Below are positions 54,066-63,964 of a stretch of DNA of 64,000 nt, piece by piece (position 1 is the first letter of the stretch; each line of letters starts with the position of its first letter). The notes beneath the pieces were generated by a model, which was not told the origin of the DNA, ran no database searches, and saw nothing but the letters and a program-made list of their open reading frames with translations. Source of the stretch: Piscibacillus salipiscarius JCM 13188 (GTDB lineage: Bacteria > Bacillota > Bacilli > Bacillales > Alkalibacillaceae); NCBI RefSeq assembly GCF_001311865.1, contig NZ_BBCD01000007.1:47892-111891 (forward strand). The letters run 5' to 3'. Made by a program: the position numbers and the translations under genes.

Positions 54066-56265
54066 TTATGGATGATTCTTAATAATTGTGCTTTGTCCAT
54101 CCGCATATTTTAAAGTAATTGCGCCATTAAGATCAGTTCTATAAATGGTCATACCAGAAGCTTTTAAGTGTTCAAGTACCGAGCTATGAGGGTGACCAAA
54201 TGGATTGCGTTTTCCAACAGAAATTAATGAAACTTCTGCTTGTATAGCATTAATAAATTCCATAGTCGTAGATGTTTTACTTCCATGATGAGCTACTTTA
54301 AGTACATCAATATCTTGAATGGTCTTTGAAGATATGAGAACTTTTTTCCACACTTTTCGTAATATCACCCGTAAATAACATATTAAAATCTTCATAATTA
54401 AATTCAAATACTAAAGAACGGTCATTCTCTTCATGACTTATATTAGCCTGACTAGGTGAGTGAATTTTTATTATTAATTCACCTTTTTTAATCATATCGC
54501 CACTCTCAAGCTTCACATGCTGAACATAGTTACTGTTGTTAAATGGATGGGTATATAAGATCGATGGATTAAATTCTTTAATGAATGGTTTTATCGATCC
54601 TGCATGGTCATGATCAAAATGGCTAATGATTAAACCATTTACTGCAGATATTCCTTTCGACCATAAAAAGGTTTTATAATTTGCTTATAATTATTGTGTT
54701 TTATTTCGTTCGAAAACGTCACTTCTTCGCCCACATCAATAACATAGGTACCTTGATTACGTGGTAATTCAACTACGATGGACTCTGCCTGTCCTACATC
54801 TAACATTGTAATAGTGAGCGAGTCATCTAATGTTTTCTGAACGAATGGAATGAACCAAATCACTACAAGACATATAGCCAATATAATTGTTCGATTAGAC
54901 TTCTTTTCTTCCCAACTTTTCATGAAGTATATAAATATGAGGATGTAAACAATGATTAACAACAAATGAGGTCTACCAACAACCCATAACGAAAACTTAG
55001 GTTGGCCAATAAGAAACAATAGATCAGTCATTTTGTTGTGAATGGTTAGGAAAAGCTGATCCAAAAAGGTGTAATATTAGGGATGAGCAACACAGTTATA
55101 AATATAACCATGACTGCTGGAATCACGAGTAGTGTAAAATATGGAATGTAAATTAAGTTAATTAAAAACGACCACACATTAGTGTAATAAAAGTAATAAA
55201 ACTGTAAGGGAAGGATGACCAATTGACTTATAAGACTGATTCTGAGGGATAGCATGATCCAAGATTGATTTTTCAACAGCCTTTTTGAAAGGATTAATGC
55301 AAATGTAACAGCAAACGAAAATTGGAAAGATAATTGATACATTAAATAAGGATCCATAATGAGCAAGACAATTAAAACTATAGAAATTAAATCAGAAGAA
55401 TCCATTTTAATTTTTTTACTTAAACTAAATAAGATTATTAAAATAGCCATCATTCCGGCTCTCATCACAGGTGGTTGTGAACCGGCTAACACTATATAGA
55501 TTGGTATCATGAGTAAAAGTAATATATTACTTTGTTCCCTTGTAACATGTAATAATTTATTTAATATCAAGTAACAAATACTTAAGATAATGCCAACATG
55601 AAGTCCCGAAATCGCCAGTAAATGTGACAATCCCCAGTATTGAAAAGTGTCAATGACCTCATCAGAAAGTTGGTTGCGATCGCCAAATAAAAGCGCGACT
55701 ACCCAACTTTGCGTCTCTTCACTAAGATGTAGGTTTAATTGCTCTTTTAATACATCTCTAAACCGAAATAAATAAGACAGCCATGACCTATCTTCGCATT
55801 CCAATATTTGCACATTATATCCTACATAACTTATTCCCTGCTTGGCCAAATAGTCTTGATAATCAAATTGACCAGAATTTGTAGCAGGTTCTGGTACTGT
55901 TAAATGTCCCGTAATACGACATGTAGCACCGTGATAAACGGGTTTACCGATTTCTTTTGAAATAAATGATACTTTTGAAAATGATGTTTCTCCTATAAAT
56001 TTAATTTGATCCGACTCTAATTCAGGATTTGACACAATTTTAACGTGGCCTTCGTATAAGCCAAAATCTTTATGAGGAATCTTAATTTGCAGGGAAGTTA
56101 TTGAAGCAATTATGAAAAAAGCAAGAGCCATAATCAATAGAAAGGGATTTCGTATAATCTTTCTATGCCAAATAATCATTAAAAGACAGATTAAACAAAA
56201 TCCCATCCATTTGGTAAATAGCCCACCATGTAGAATAGGGCTACTAGCCACCAATGACCTTTCAT
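54066..56265 (-). CDS. comEC: Competence channel protein ComEC (several frameshifts)
   Basis: Polytopic membrane channel for transforming DNA. An N-terminal OB-like external domain (CRITGHLTVPEPATNSGQFD), a competence core with SHLLAISGLHVGIILSICYL and the S-Q-x-P-V-x-R-A-G motif, and a C-terminal metallo-beta-lactamase-like domain (MLDVGQAESIVVELPRNQG, VLKVAHHGSKTSTTMEF). The start is ATG at 56265, overlapping the comEB stop as TGATG and giving MKGHWWLVALFYMVGYL; a break near 56215 joins it to the long frame. Other breaks lie near 55055, 54645, 54520 and 54350. Length is about 733 aa. In this state the gene is unreadable, but I think it is intact in the organism. Confidence 0.9.
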
Positions 56266-56834
56266 CATTCTACATTAGAAAATAAACGATTTGCCTCGTG
56301 TCTTAATTGTTTTAAATCATCTTCTTCTGAACCGTTCTCCTCAAGCTTTCGCAGTAACTGAGAAATAAAATATAATTTATCTTTTGTATTTGTGTCAATA
56401 TGAAGATAGTCTAACTCTACTTGTTCAACTTCTACACCAGCTTCTTGAAGCAACTCAAGTGCATAAGGATGATTTTTATAATCTGTTGCATAGAAAATCT
56501 TCTTAATCCCACTTTGAATAATCGTTTTGGTACAATTTAAGCAAGGAAAATGAGTGACATAAATTTCAGCCCCTTCAGTAGGAACGCCAAATTTTGCACA
56601 TTGTAAAATCGCATTAATTTCAGCATGAATCGTCCTTACGCAATGACCGTCGATCACTTTACATCCCTCATCAATACAATGTACACTTCCTGATACACTT
56701 CCGTTATAGCCACCAGCAATCACTCGTTTATCCCGTACGATTGTGGCGCCTACAGATAATCGCTCGCACGTGCTTCTTAAAGCTAATAAATGGCTTTGTG
56801 ACATAAAATATTGATCCCAAGATATACGTTCCAT
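56265..56834 (-). CDS. comEB: dCMP deaminase-like ComEB
   Basis: Zinc cytidine/deoxycytidylate deaminase: His/Glu in TIHAEINAILQCA and PCxxC in HFPCLNCTKTI. It lies inside the late competence operon, but in B. subtilis it is not needed for DNA uptake. The frame opens at 56861; ATG at 56834 (MERISWDQYFMSQSHLLALR) follows GGGGGAA. It is 189 aa, intact, and stops in a TGATG overlap with comEC. Confidence 0.95.
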   Translation of the reverse strand: MERISWDQYFMSQSHLLALRSTCERLSVGATIVRDKRVIAGGYNGSVSGSVHCIDEGCKVIDGHCVRTIHAEINAILQCAKFGVPTEGAEIYVTHFPCLNCTKTIIQSGIKKIFYATDYKNHPYALELLQEAGVEVEQVELDYLHIDTNTKDKLYFISQLLRKLEENGSEEDDLKQLRHEANRLFSNVE

Positions 56835-56881
56835 TTCGATTCCCCCTATCCATTTATACATTTCATTATAAATGATTTGTC

Positions 56882-57475
56882 CTATGGTACCATAATAAAT
56901 TCTTTCATTCTCTCTAACGTTTTCTCACCAATCCCGCTAATATTTAGTAAGTCCTCAGCAGTCTTAAAGTATCCATTCTCCTCTCGGTACTGAACAATCG
57001 CCGCTGCTTTCGCCTCGCCAATACCCGGTATTTGTGTAAGTTCATCAACTCCTGCGACATTAATTCTAATTTTGTTATTTTGATTAGTCGTCGTAACAGA
57101 TTGATCTCCATCACCGATATTTTGTTGTTTTGCTAAAACATGAATAACCATTTCGTCAGATAATAACATGGCTAAATTGACACTTGTTTCATCAGCATTT
57201 GCTGTCATTCCGCCCGCCATTTCAATTACGTCCACTACCCTTTGTCCTTGGTTCAATTCATAAACTCCAGGTTTGTTGACTTCACCTTTAACATCAACCA
57301 CAACTTGATTACGTTCTAGGTCATCACTTTCTTTACTTTCTATATTGGTTTCTACAATTTCAGTTTGATCCATGGAATTATGAACGACTAGTTCCTCGTC
57401 CTGTTCTGGCCAAAACAGAAAAACTATTAGTATTAATCCAACGGGTATCCATAACCATAATTTATTTATAGGCAT
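56882..57475 (-). CDS. comEA: Competence DNA receptor ComEA
   Basis: Membrane-anchored dsDNA receptor. One N-terminal helix (LWLWIPVGLILIVFLFWPEQ), a flexible acidic linker, an SLBB domain (VDVKGEVNKPGVYELNQGQR) and a double helix-hairpin-helix DNA-binding end (QIPGIGEAKAAAIVQYREEN, ISGIGEKTLERMKEF). It is 197 aa and intact. First gene of comEA-comEB-comEC, divergent from comER. Confidence 0.96.
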   Translation of the reverse strand: MPINKLWLWIPVGLILIVFLFWPEQDEELVVHNSMDQTEIVETNIESKESDDLERNQVVVDVKGEVNKPGVYELNQGQRVVDVIEMAGGMTANADETSVNLAMLLSDEMVIHVLAKQQNIGDGDQSVTTTNQNNKIRINVAGVDELTQIPGIGEAKAAAIVQYREENGYFKTAEDLLNISGIGEKTLERMKEFIMVP

Positions 57476-57553
57476 GATTTAAACCTTCCTTCATATACAT
57501 AGTGGTGAGTTAGTATTTTTGATTCGTCTATCGTCTACTAAGGGGGTAATTCA

Positions 57554-58387
57554 ATGAAGTGGGGAATAGTTGGCACAGGTAATATGGGGCAAGTCATTTT
57601 ACATGGTCTAACCTCTAGTCAAGCTGTCGACCAACATCAACTCTTTTTATATAATAGAACATTTATGAAAGCCTATGGTTTAAAACGAGATTATCCTAAT
57701 GTTCATGTCGTTCAAACATTAGAATCAATTGCATCTGAATGCGATATGATTTTTCTTTGCGCAAAACCTAAAGAAATAGTTGATATCGCATATAAGTTAA
57801 AAGACGAATTAAGTGAAAATCAATGTGTCATTTCTATCACAAGCTCGGTTTCTGTTCAGAACCTTGAAAGCATCTTGCCATGTTCCGTAACCAGAATGAT
57901 TCCTAGTATTACTAATCGGGCACTTAGTGGGGTTACTTTATTAACCTTTTCAGAACAGATGAACGATGATCAAAAACAAATTATTTGGCAAACGTGTAAA
58001 CACTTTTCTAAACCTGTTGAAATTGAAGAGGAACACGTAAGAATAGCTTCAGATATTGTTTCTTGTGGTCCAGCATTTATAAGTTATATTCTTGAAGAAA
58101 TGATTAAATCAGCTGTAGATAAAACAGGAATATCCAAAGATCAAGCTACTACTTTAGTGGAACAAATGATCATTGGTTATGGTCAACTGTTCAAAGATCA
58201 AATATATGATTTTTCATCATTAAAAGAAAAAGTAATGGTGAAAGGCGGTATTACAGGGGAAGGTATGGTAGCTTTAGAAGATTCGTTCATTAACGTATTT
58301 GATCATGTCTTCAATGCTACGCATGATAAGTTTTATACCGAGAAAGAACACATCGACCATCTAGTTAACAATACAAATCCAAAATAG
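57554..58387 (+). CDS. comER: ComER, pyrroline-5-carboxylate reductase-like protein
   Basis: NAD(P)-binding Rossmann protein of the P5C reductase family (MKWGIVGTGNMGQVILHGLT, IFLCAKPKEIVDIAY, VKGGITGEGMVALED). It lies divergently next to comEA, as in B. subtilis; in Bacillus it affects sporulation and biofilm decisions, and its enzyme activity is unclear. It is 277 aa and intact. ATG at 57554 follows AAGGGGG. Confidence 0.93.
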   Translation: MKWGIVGTGNMGQVILHGLTSSQAVDQHQLFLYNRTFMKAYGLKRDYPNVHVVQTLESIASECDMIFLCAKPKEIVDIAYKLKDELSENQCVISITSSVSVQNLESILPCSVTRMIPSITNRALSGVTLLTFSEQMNDDQKQIIWQTCKHFSKPVEIEEEHVRIASDIVSCGPAFISYILEEMIKSAVDKTGISKDQATTLVEQMIIGYGQLFKDQIYDFSSLKEKVMVKGGITGEGMVALEDSFINVFDHVFNATHDKFYTEKEHIDHLVNNTNPK

Positions 58388-58417
58388 CTTTGATATTAAA
58401 TATTTTATTCAAAAACT

Positions 58418-58478
58418 AAAAAAATTCAAGTAGTTTACTTTTGCTTTTACAGCATTAGATTCTACTTGAATTTTTTTA
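58418..58478. terminator. Bidirectional terminator between comER and yqeM
   Basis: A 13-bp perfect stem (AAAAATTCAAGTAG type) with a 27-base loop and A/T tails on both strands, placed between the two converging stops. Confidence 0.85.
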
Positions 58479-58485
58479 GTTTATT

Positions 58486-59211
58486 TTATTTATTACAAAC
58501 GAAGAAGATGCGATTTGCGTCTTCACTGATCCTTTCAACAGGGTTAGGATTAAAATCTTCGTATATCCTCACATTCTGAAACCCAGTTTGGTTCAGTAAA
58601 TCTTTATAAATATTAGTTGAAAAAGCCCTCTGTGTATGAAATTCATCGTACCGTTTAAACAAACCTGAAGAATCTTTCACAAAAAAGGTCAAATCATGAT
58701 TCACTTCATCAAATGATTCACCTTCCTGAGTCATCCATATATAACTGACGTCCTCACGTACTTCTGAGAAAATTTCTTGGTCAATTAACCAGTTTATATA
58801 GCTTATAGAGTGCACATCGAAACTAAAAACTCCATCATCATTTAGATGCTTATAAACTCGTTCAAATATATGAAATAATTCATTTTCGTTCGTTATATAA
58901 TTGAGAACATCACAATAACTAATGATTGCATCAAATTTGTGATCGTAATTGAACGTTCTAAGGTCCTCTTGTATAAATGAAATGGATGGGTGCTTACTTT
59001 GCGCAACTTCAATCATATCAGGCGACAGATCAAATGCCTCAACTTTATTACCAAGCTGTGATAATCGAGAAGAGATTGTACCTGTACCACAGCCCATATC
59101 TAACATACGAGATGAGGAGTTAGGTAAAAACATTTTTGTAAATGCTATCCACTCCTCATACGGAGCGTCTTCCAATAGTAAATCATATACTTCTGCTAAT
59201 TTGTCATACAT
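58486..59211 (-). CDS. yqeM: Class I SAM-dependent methyltransferase YqeM
   Basis: Rossmann-fold methyltransferase of unknown substrate. Motif I RMLDMGCGTGTISSRLSQLG, post-I EAFDLSPDMIEVAQ, and FDAIISYCDVLNYI. It is 241 aa and intact. It follows rsfS at the end of the yqeG-yqeM cluster, as in B. subtilis. Confidence 0.93.
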   Translation of the reverse strand: MYDKLAEVYDLLLEDAPYEEWIAFTKMFLPNSSSRMLDMGCGTGTISSRLSQLGNKVEAFDLSPDMIEVAQSKHPSISFIQEDLRTFNYDHKFDAIISYCDVLNYITNENELFHIFERVYKHLNDDGVFSFDVHSISYINWLIDQEIFSEVREDVSYIWMTQEGESFDEVNHDLTFFVKDSSGLFKRYDEFHTQRAFSTNIYKDLLNQTGFQNVRIYEDFNPNPVERISEDANRIFFVCNK

Positions 59212-59226
59212 TATTTTGCCCCTAAA

Positions 59227-59571
59227 TTAAAGAGTTAACTGAACTCGATCAGCATCGCCCCAAAGTTTCTCTAAATTGTAATATTCACGTTCATCTTTAT
59301 GGAAAATATGGACGACAACATGTTCCAAATCAACTAGAACCCAGCGTGACTGATCTCGTCCTTCAATTTTCTTTACATGAAAGCCTTGTTCTTCTACGGC
59401 ATCCTTAATCCCTTTACTAATGGCATCTACCTGACGTTCATTAGTTCCATGACAAATTAAAAAATAATCGGCAATAAGTGAAACATCTTTCATATCTAAT
59501 GCAACAATATTTTCTGCACGTTTATCATCACATGCTTTTGCTGCTATTTCTAATAATTGCTCACTATCCAT
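59227..59571 (-). CDS. rsfS: Ribosome silencing factor RsfS
   Basis: Binds uL14 and blocks subunit joining when nutrients are low (YqeL). Starts MDSEQLLEIAAKACDDKRAE, has ADYFLICHGTNERQVDAI and the C-terminal block SRWVLVDLEHVVVHIFHKDE. It is 114 aa and intact. RBS GGAGG. Between yqeK and yqeM. Confidence 0.96.
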   Translation of the reverse strand: MDSEQLLEIAAKACDDKRAENIVALDMKDVSLIADYFLICHGTNERQVDAISKGIKDAVEEQGFHVKKIEGRDQSRWVLVDLEHVVVHIFHKDEREYYNLEKLWGDADRVQLTL

Positions 59572-59588
59572 CTTTAAACCTCCAATAT

Positions 59589-60157
59589 TTATTTTGACAG
59601 CTTGTTTGTTAAAGCGTTATAAGCAAAAATGTATCAGGATAAACATGATGTTTTTACTTATTAAAAATTGTATTGAATTCTCTAAAGCATAATGACATGC
59701 TTGATCTAAATCTTTTTCAGACAATTCCCTTGCGAGGTGGACGACAGGGAAGTTCCTACCTGGTTCAATATAATCAGCTAAAAAGACAATCTTTTCAACT
59801 AAACTCATTAACTGATGTCCTGTCGTATGATAACGAATAGCACCAAGTATATCTTGATCTTGAATTAAAAACAGCTTATTTGCCATTTTAGACCCTACCG
59901 GCCCGTGCCAAAGTTCAGGATGATAATGTAATAAATCTTTTGGTAAGTCTACTTCCGCTTCAATCCAGACTTCAAGATATGGGGGTCCATATCTTTTGCA
60001 TAATCGTGTAAAGCTGCTGCTAACCCTACTTTATATTCATCACCATTATATCGTTTGGCTAGATTAATCGCTGTTTCTGTTACACGTTCAACATGTTCAT
60101 AACGTTTAGTTGTCAGGACTTTTTTTTTGACTCGGCTAAAGCTTGATCAATCTTCAT
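59589..60157 (-). CDS. yqeK: HD-domain Ap4A hydrolase YqeK (frameshifted)
   Basis: Symmetrical diadenosine-tetraphosphatase in recent work on the family. HD motif GLAAALHDYAKDM near 60020; other His in HPELWHGPVG, AIRYHTTG and ADYIEPGRNF. The start is ATG at 60157 (MKIDQALAESKKK); breaks in the A9 run near 60122, near 59980 and near 59645. The restored end is YNALTNKLSK and TAA at 59589. Length is about 190 aa. It overlaps the nadD end by 11 bases. Confidence 0.9.
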
Positions 60158-60711
60158 AAAGCTCATTCTCCCTTATATAATGTAACACACTTTCAGTTAA
60201 CCCTTGAGGAAGTCTACCTTCTTTAATATCCTTCCGTATTTCTGAAGAAGAAACAGGAACCTCATCCATGTTAACCATCAGAACGCCTCTTTGATTGACA
60301 GCGTGATGCCCTTTACGGTTAACACCAACAAATTGAATTAAACGTTTAATTCTTCTATTTGTACCACTTAGGTAAATACTCAACCATATCCCCGCCGATG
60401 ATGAAATAAAACATTGTATTTGGATATTCTTTACAAAGGCGTTTGACAGTCTCATACGTATAAGATTTACCCTTTAATTCGTATTCAATCGTAGATACCT
60501 TTAACCTTTGATCATCTTCTAAAAGTTTATTTAGCATTGTTAGACGCTGCTCAGGTGTCGCGACTGCACCTTTCTTATGGGGCGGATTAAAGGTAGGTAT
60601 AAACCAAATTTCATCTAAATTTAACGTATTTAGGACTGTTTGCGATAACTTAAGATGCCCTTTATGCGGCGGATCAAATGTACCACCAAATAAACCCACT
60701 TTTTTCATCAT
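60147..60711 (-). CDS. nadD: Nicotinate-nucleotide adenylyltransferase (frameshifted)
   Basis: Makes deamido-NAD from NaMN and ATP (YqeJ). MKKVGLFGGTFDPPHKGHLK holds the G-T-F-D-P-x-H-x-G-H nucleotidyl-transfer motif; VPVSSSEIRKDIKEG is the ISSTxIR signature. The frames separate near 60358 (YLPKWYKIEELIRLIQFVGV restored). The start is ATG 60711 or 60708 behind AAAGGGTG. About 189 aa. Confidence 0.94.
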
Positions 60712-60720
60712 TAGCACCCT

Positions 60721-61011
60721 TTATGGAAGTTCTAAAGTTTTGTTTTCTTCTGATTCCTTATATAAAACGATTATGTTTCCTATAATTTGGACTAGTTCTG
60801 CCCCAGTTCCTTTTACTAATTGTTCAGCCACTGAATGCTTATCCTCAAAACAATTCTGTAAAATACTCACTTTTAACAATTCTCTTTTTTCTAGAGTATC
60901 ATTGATTTGTTCTATCATATTATCATTAACTCCATCCTTACCAACTTGAAAAATTGGATTAAGATGATGAGCTTCTTTTCTTAAAAACCGTTTTTGTTTA
61001 CCAGTAAGCAA
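60721..61011 (-). CDS. yhbY: CRM-domain RNA-binding protein YhbY
   Basis: Ribosome-assembly factor (YqeI) of the CRM fold. MLTGKQKRFLRKEAHHLNPI, FQVGKDGVNDNMIEQI and the GNIIVLYKESEENKTLELP end are typical. I choose TTG at 61011, which gives the family start MLTGKQK with good spacing to GAAAGG; the GTG at 61020 lies too close to it. It is 96 aa and intact. Confidence 0.93.
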   Translation of the reverse strand: MLTGKQKRFLRKEAHHLNPIFQVGKDGVNDNMIEQINDTLEKRELLKVSILQNCFEDKHSVAEQLVKGTGAELVQIIGNIIVLYKESEENKTLELP

Positions 61012-61031
61012 ATTATGCACGCCTTTCTAAT

Positions 61032-61835
61032 TTATATTCGAATCGTATGTTCTACAGATTCTCCAGTCCATATATTAAATGATTTTGCAGCTTGATACCA
61101 AAGCATGGATTCACCAAACATTAAATGAGCACCGTACCTTTCCGCTTCTGTAAGAAATAAAGTCCTTTTAGGTTTATAAACAATATCACTTACAATTGCG
61201 TTTTTCTTTTATAGTTTTGGGCTAATAATTAATTCATTCTCATTAGGTTCCATGCCTACATTGGTTGTTTGGATAATTAAATCATATTGATCAAGTTGTT
61301 TTTCTGCATACTCCAAATCCATTTCCTGACTATGCTCATAATGGTTAGTCATCTTACTCGCTTTAGAAATTGTACGATTGGCAACATCTAACTGTTTAGG
61401 AGCATGAGACTTAAGGCTATAAAAAATCCCTTTAGCAGCCCCTCCAGCACCCAGAATCAATATTGATTGATTATTAATCTGGTTATAAAAATTAGGGTAG
61501 GTCTGGTTTAGGGATTCTATATAACCTTCTCCATCTGTATTATACCCGATTAAACGATTTCCCTTTCGTTTAATTGTATTGACTGCGTTTAATTTTTGGG
61601 CATGTTCATCAAGGTCATCTAAAAAGGGAATCACTCTTTCTTTATAAGGTACCGTAACATTTATTCCATTTAAATCTGAATGTCTCATGTTCTTTAGAAA
61701 CTCTTCAAGTTCTTCTGCTTGCAAATCAAATAAACGGTAGGTTCCATTATTATTTGTTTGTTTTAAAAAGAAATGATGAATGTCCGGCGAATTAGAATGA
61801 TTCACTGGATGACCAATTAGTCCTAGTCGATACAA
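61032..61835 (-). CDS. aroE: Shikimate dehydrogenase (one frameshift)
   Basis: NADPH-dependent reduction of 3-dehydroshikimate. MYRLGLIGHPVNHSNSPDIH (S-x-S-P shikimate site as SNSP), INVTVPYKERVIPFLDDLD (catalytic Lys), NTDGEGYI and ILGAGGAAKGIFYSL. The literal frame stops at 61209; an indel near 61213 continues TIKENAIVSDIVYKPKRTLF to TAA at 61032. The start is TTG at 61835 behind GGGAGG. About 268 aa. Confidence 0.94.
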
Positions 61836-61849
61836 AATGTAAAGCCTCC

Positions 61850-62955
61850 CTAGATTATCGCTTCACGTTTAATAACTCTTACACCTTTAGGTACATATGC
61901 AGTTACGGTTACAGGTCCTTCTGGAATTGTAATCCAGCCAAGTCCCGAAAATACCAAATCAGTTTTTTTGTTGACCATTAATTTTAAATGTTTCTTTTGT
62001 CATCTTAGGCCATTTTTAACGTTTCTTCAGATGGAGGGGATAACAACTCACCTAGATGATTTTCATATAATTCATCTGCCTTTTCTAATTTCGTTCGGTG
62101 AATGTTTAAATCATTTGAAAAATAACATACATAGCCAATATTGTGGTCAGCTTGTTCAATATCGAAACGAGCTAAACCACCGATAAACAACGCTTGACCT
62201 TCATTTAACTGAAATACTTTAGGTTTGACCTCTTTCTTCGGAGTTACGGTTTTTAAATCTTTTTTAGATAGAAAATGTGACATCTGATAGTGATTAATAA
62301 TTCCAGGTGTATCGATCATGCTAGATCTGTCGTCAAGAGGTATATCAATAAAACCTAACGTTGTACCAGGAAAATAAGAAGTTGTGATGACGTCTTTTTC
62401 TTCTGTTGAGTTTTGAATAAAATAATTGATAAGAGTTGACTTACCAACATTGGTACTTCCAACAACAAATATGTCTTTACCTTCTCTAATTCGTTCCAAT
62501 TCAAAGGCTAATTCTTTCATATTTGTTCCAGTAGTTGCACTCACCAAATAGACCTCTTGAACTTTTAGCCCAAAGTTTTTAGCGACTCTTCTCATCCAGT
62601 TTTTAACCTTGTTAAAATTGATTGATTTAGGTAACAAGTCTACCTTATTTCCAACTAAAACAACTGGATTATTTCCTGCAAAACGGTTCAATCCTTGTAT
62701 AAAGCTTCCATGTACATCAAATAAATCAACAACCTTTAAAACAAATGCATCTCTCTGCCCAATCTCATGTAACATATCTAAAAAGTCATCTGCTGTCATA
62801 TCGACATCTTGTACTTCATTATAGTGCTTAAGTCTAAAACATCGTTTACAAACAATTTCATCTCGCGTTAAAGCTGATTTAGGAGCATACCCTACTTTTG
62901 ATTCATCTTCAGTCTGGATAGGAGCACCGCAGCCTTGACAATATAACTCTTCCAT
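61850..62955 (-). CDS. yqeH: Circularly permuted GTPase YqeH (frameshifted at the end)
   Basis: 30S-assembly GTPase. N-terminal zinc finger (YCQGCGAPIQ, VCKRCFRLKHYN), then G motifs in permuted order: G4 VGNKVDLLP, G5 SATTGTNM, G1 GSTNVGKSTLIN, G3 IDTPGIINH. The literal frame stops at 62005; shifts near 62010 and 61965 continue MTKETFKINGQQ to the C-terminus VTVTAYVPKGVRVIKREAII, TAG at 61850. About 368 aa. The ATG overlaps the yqeG stop (TAATG). Confidence 0.93.
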
Positions 62956-63472
62956 TATTTATCCTCCCAGTTTAATTTCCCTTTTCTTTTAAAATACTCT
63001 AACAACCGTCGTTCTATTTTTCGATTAAATTTCGTCAAAAACCATCTGTTTGGACAACAGGTACTACTAATATAGTATGTAAGTTAGCCCGATTACCTCC
63101 AAATACATCCGTCAGTAACTGATCACCAACGACGACCACTTTATCTTTGGATAGTCCCATTTCCTTTATGGCTTTGTGAAATGCCGTCTGCATTGGCTTT
63201 CTTGCTTTAGATATAAAAGGGATTTCTAATGGTTTAGAAAAGAAAGATACTCGATCTTCAGTGTTATTTGAAATAATGGTTACCTGTATACCTGCTCTTC
63301 GCAGTTCACTAAACCACTCTATTACTTCTGGGGTTGCTTCAGGTTGATCCCAAGCAACGAGTGTATTATCTAAATCAGTTATGACACCTTTAATTCCTTT
63401 ATTTTGTAGAAATTCTGGAGTAACCTCCAAAACGGTTTCAACATGATCATCTGGTAAAAATAATTTTAACAA
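62955..63472 (-). CDS. yqeG: HAD-family phosphatase YqeG (one frameshift)
   Basis: HAD subfamily IIIA phosphatase, substrate unknown. Catalytic motif VITDLDNTLVAWD, then VTIISNNTEDRV and VVVVGDQLLTDVFGGNRANL. The literal frame ends TDGF at 63035; one T more gives GFLTKFNRKIERRLLEYFKR and TAA at 62955, overlapping yqeH. The start is TTG at 63472 behind GAGGTG. About 172 aa. First gene of the yqeG-yqeH-aroE-yhbY-nadD-yqeK-rsfS-yqeM operon. Confidence 0.93.
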
Positions 63473-63823
63473 AGTCGTTCACCTCAATAATTCTGTAACT
63501 AACCTTCATCATATACAATTCAGAAGCATGTTTCAAAGAAAATTTTGCTAATAACTCAATACCTAATTATTTATTTTTATCGAAATATTCTAAAAATCGT
63601 TCGACAAATTATATCATTTTTCAACCTGTGGATAAAATTATCAACATAATACACAGCTTTCAAACAATATTCTTACCGTTATATTCAGTAATTGTGAACA
63701 CTTTATACACAGGTTATCAACAAGTTATTCAAGTTGTTCTAATTTTTGATTAATGATAGGATAATAACTGTTACAAGGTGGACGACTTTCAAGGAGGTGC
63801 GAGCCAATACGGCGAGGGCGAAT
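63473..63823. other. Intergenic region between yqeG and sda
   Basis: 351 bases, strongly A/T-rich, between divergent genes. It holds the DnaA-box cluster at 63627-63722 and, about 55 bases before sda, a possible promoter TTGTTC - 17 bases - TAGGAT (63734-63762). Nothing else was recognised. Confidence 0.5.
63627..63722 (+). promoter_or_regulatory. DnaA-box cluster upstream of sda
   Basis: Boxes: TGTGGATAA at 63627-63635 (perfect TTATCCACA, reverse), TTATCAACA at 63638, TAATACACA at 63647 (one mismatch), TTATACACA at 63703 and TTATCAACA at 63714. Five boxes in 96 bases. In B. subtilis the sda promoter region is bound and activated by DnaA. Confidence 0.8.
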
Positions 63824-63964
63824 ATGGAACAATTATCTGATCAATTGTTAGTTGAATCCTATAAGAAAGCACAAAAATTGGAATTAAATCATGATTTTAT
63901 AAAATTGATCGAGGAGGAACTTATTAGAAGAGGATTGTATCAACATTTGAAAGAATCGTCATAA
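63824..63964 (+). CDS. sda: Sporulation inhibitor Sda
   Basis: Checkpoint anti-kinase: in B. subtilis Sda binds KinA and blocks its autophosphorylation when replication is disturbed. The 46-residue product starts [20 protein letters not shown] and continues [17 protein letters not shown], the two-helix hairpin of the family. The frame opens at 63746, but ATG at 63824 with GAGGG and the family start decide. DnaA boxes lie 100-200 bases upstream. Confidence 0.92.
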   Translation: MEQLSDQLLVESYKKAQKLELNHDFIKLIEEELIRRGLYQHLKESS

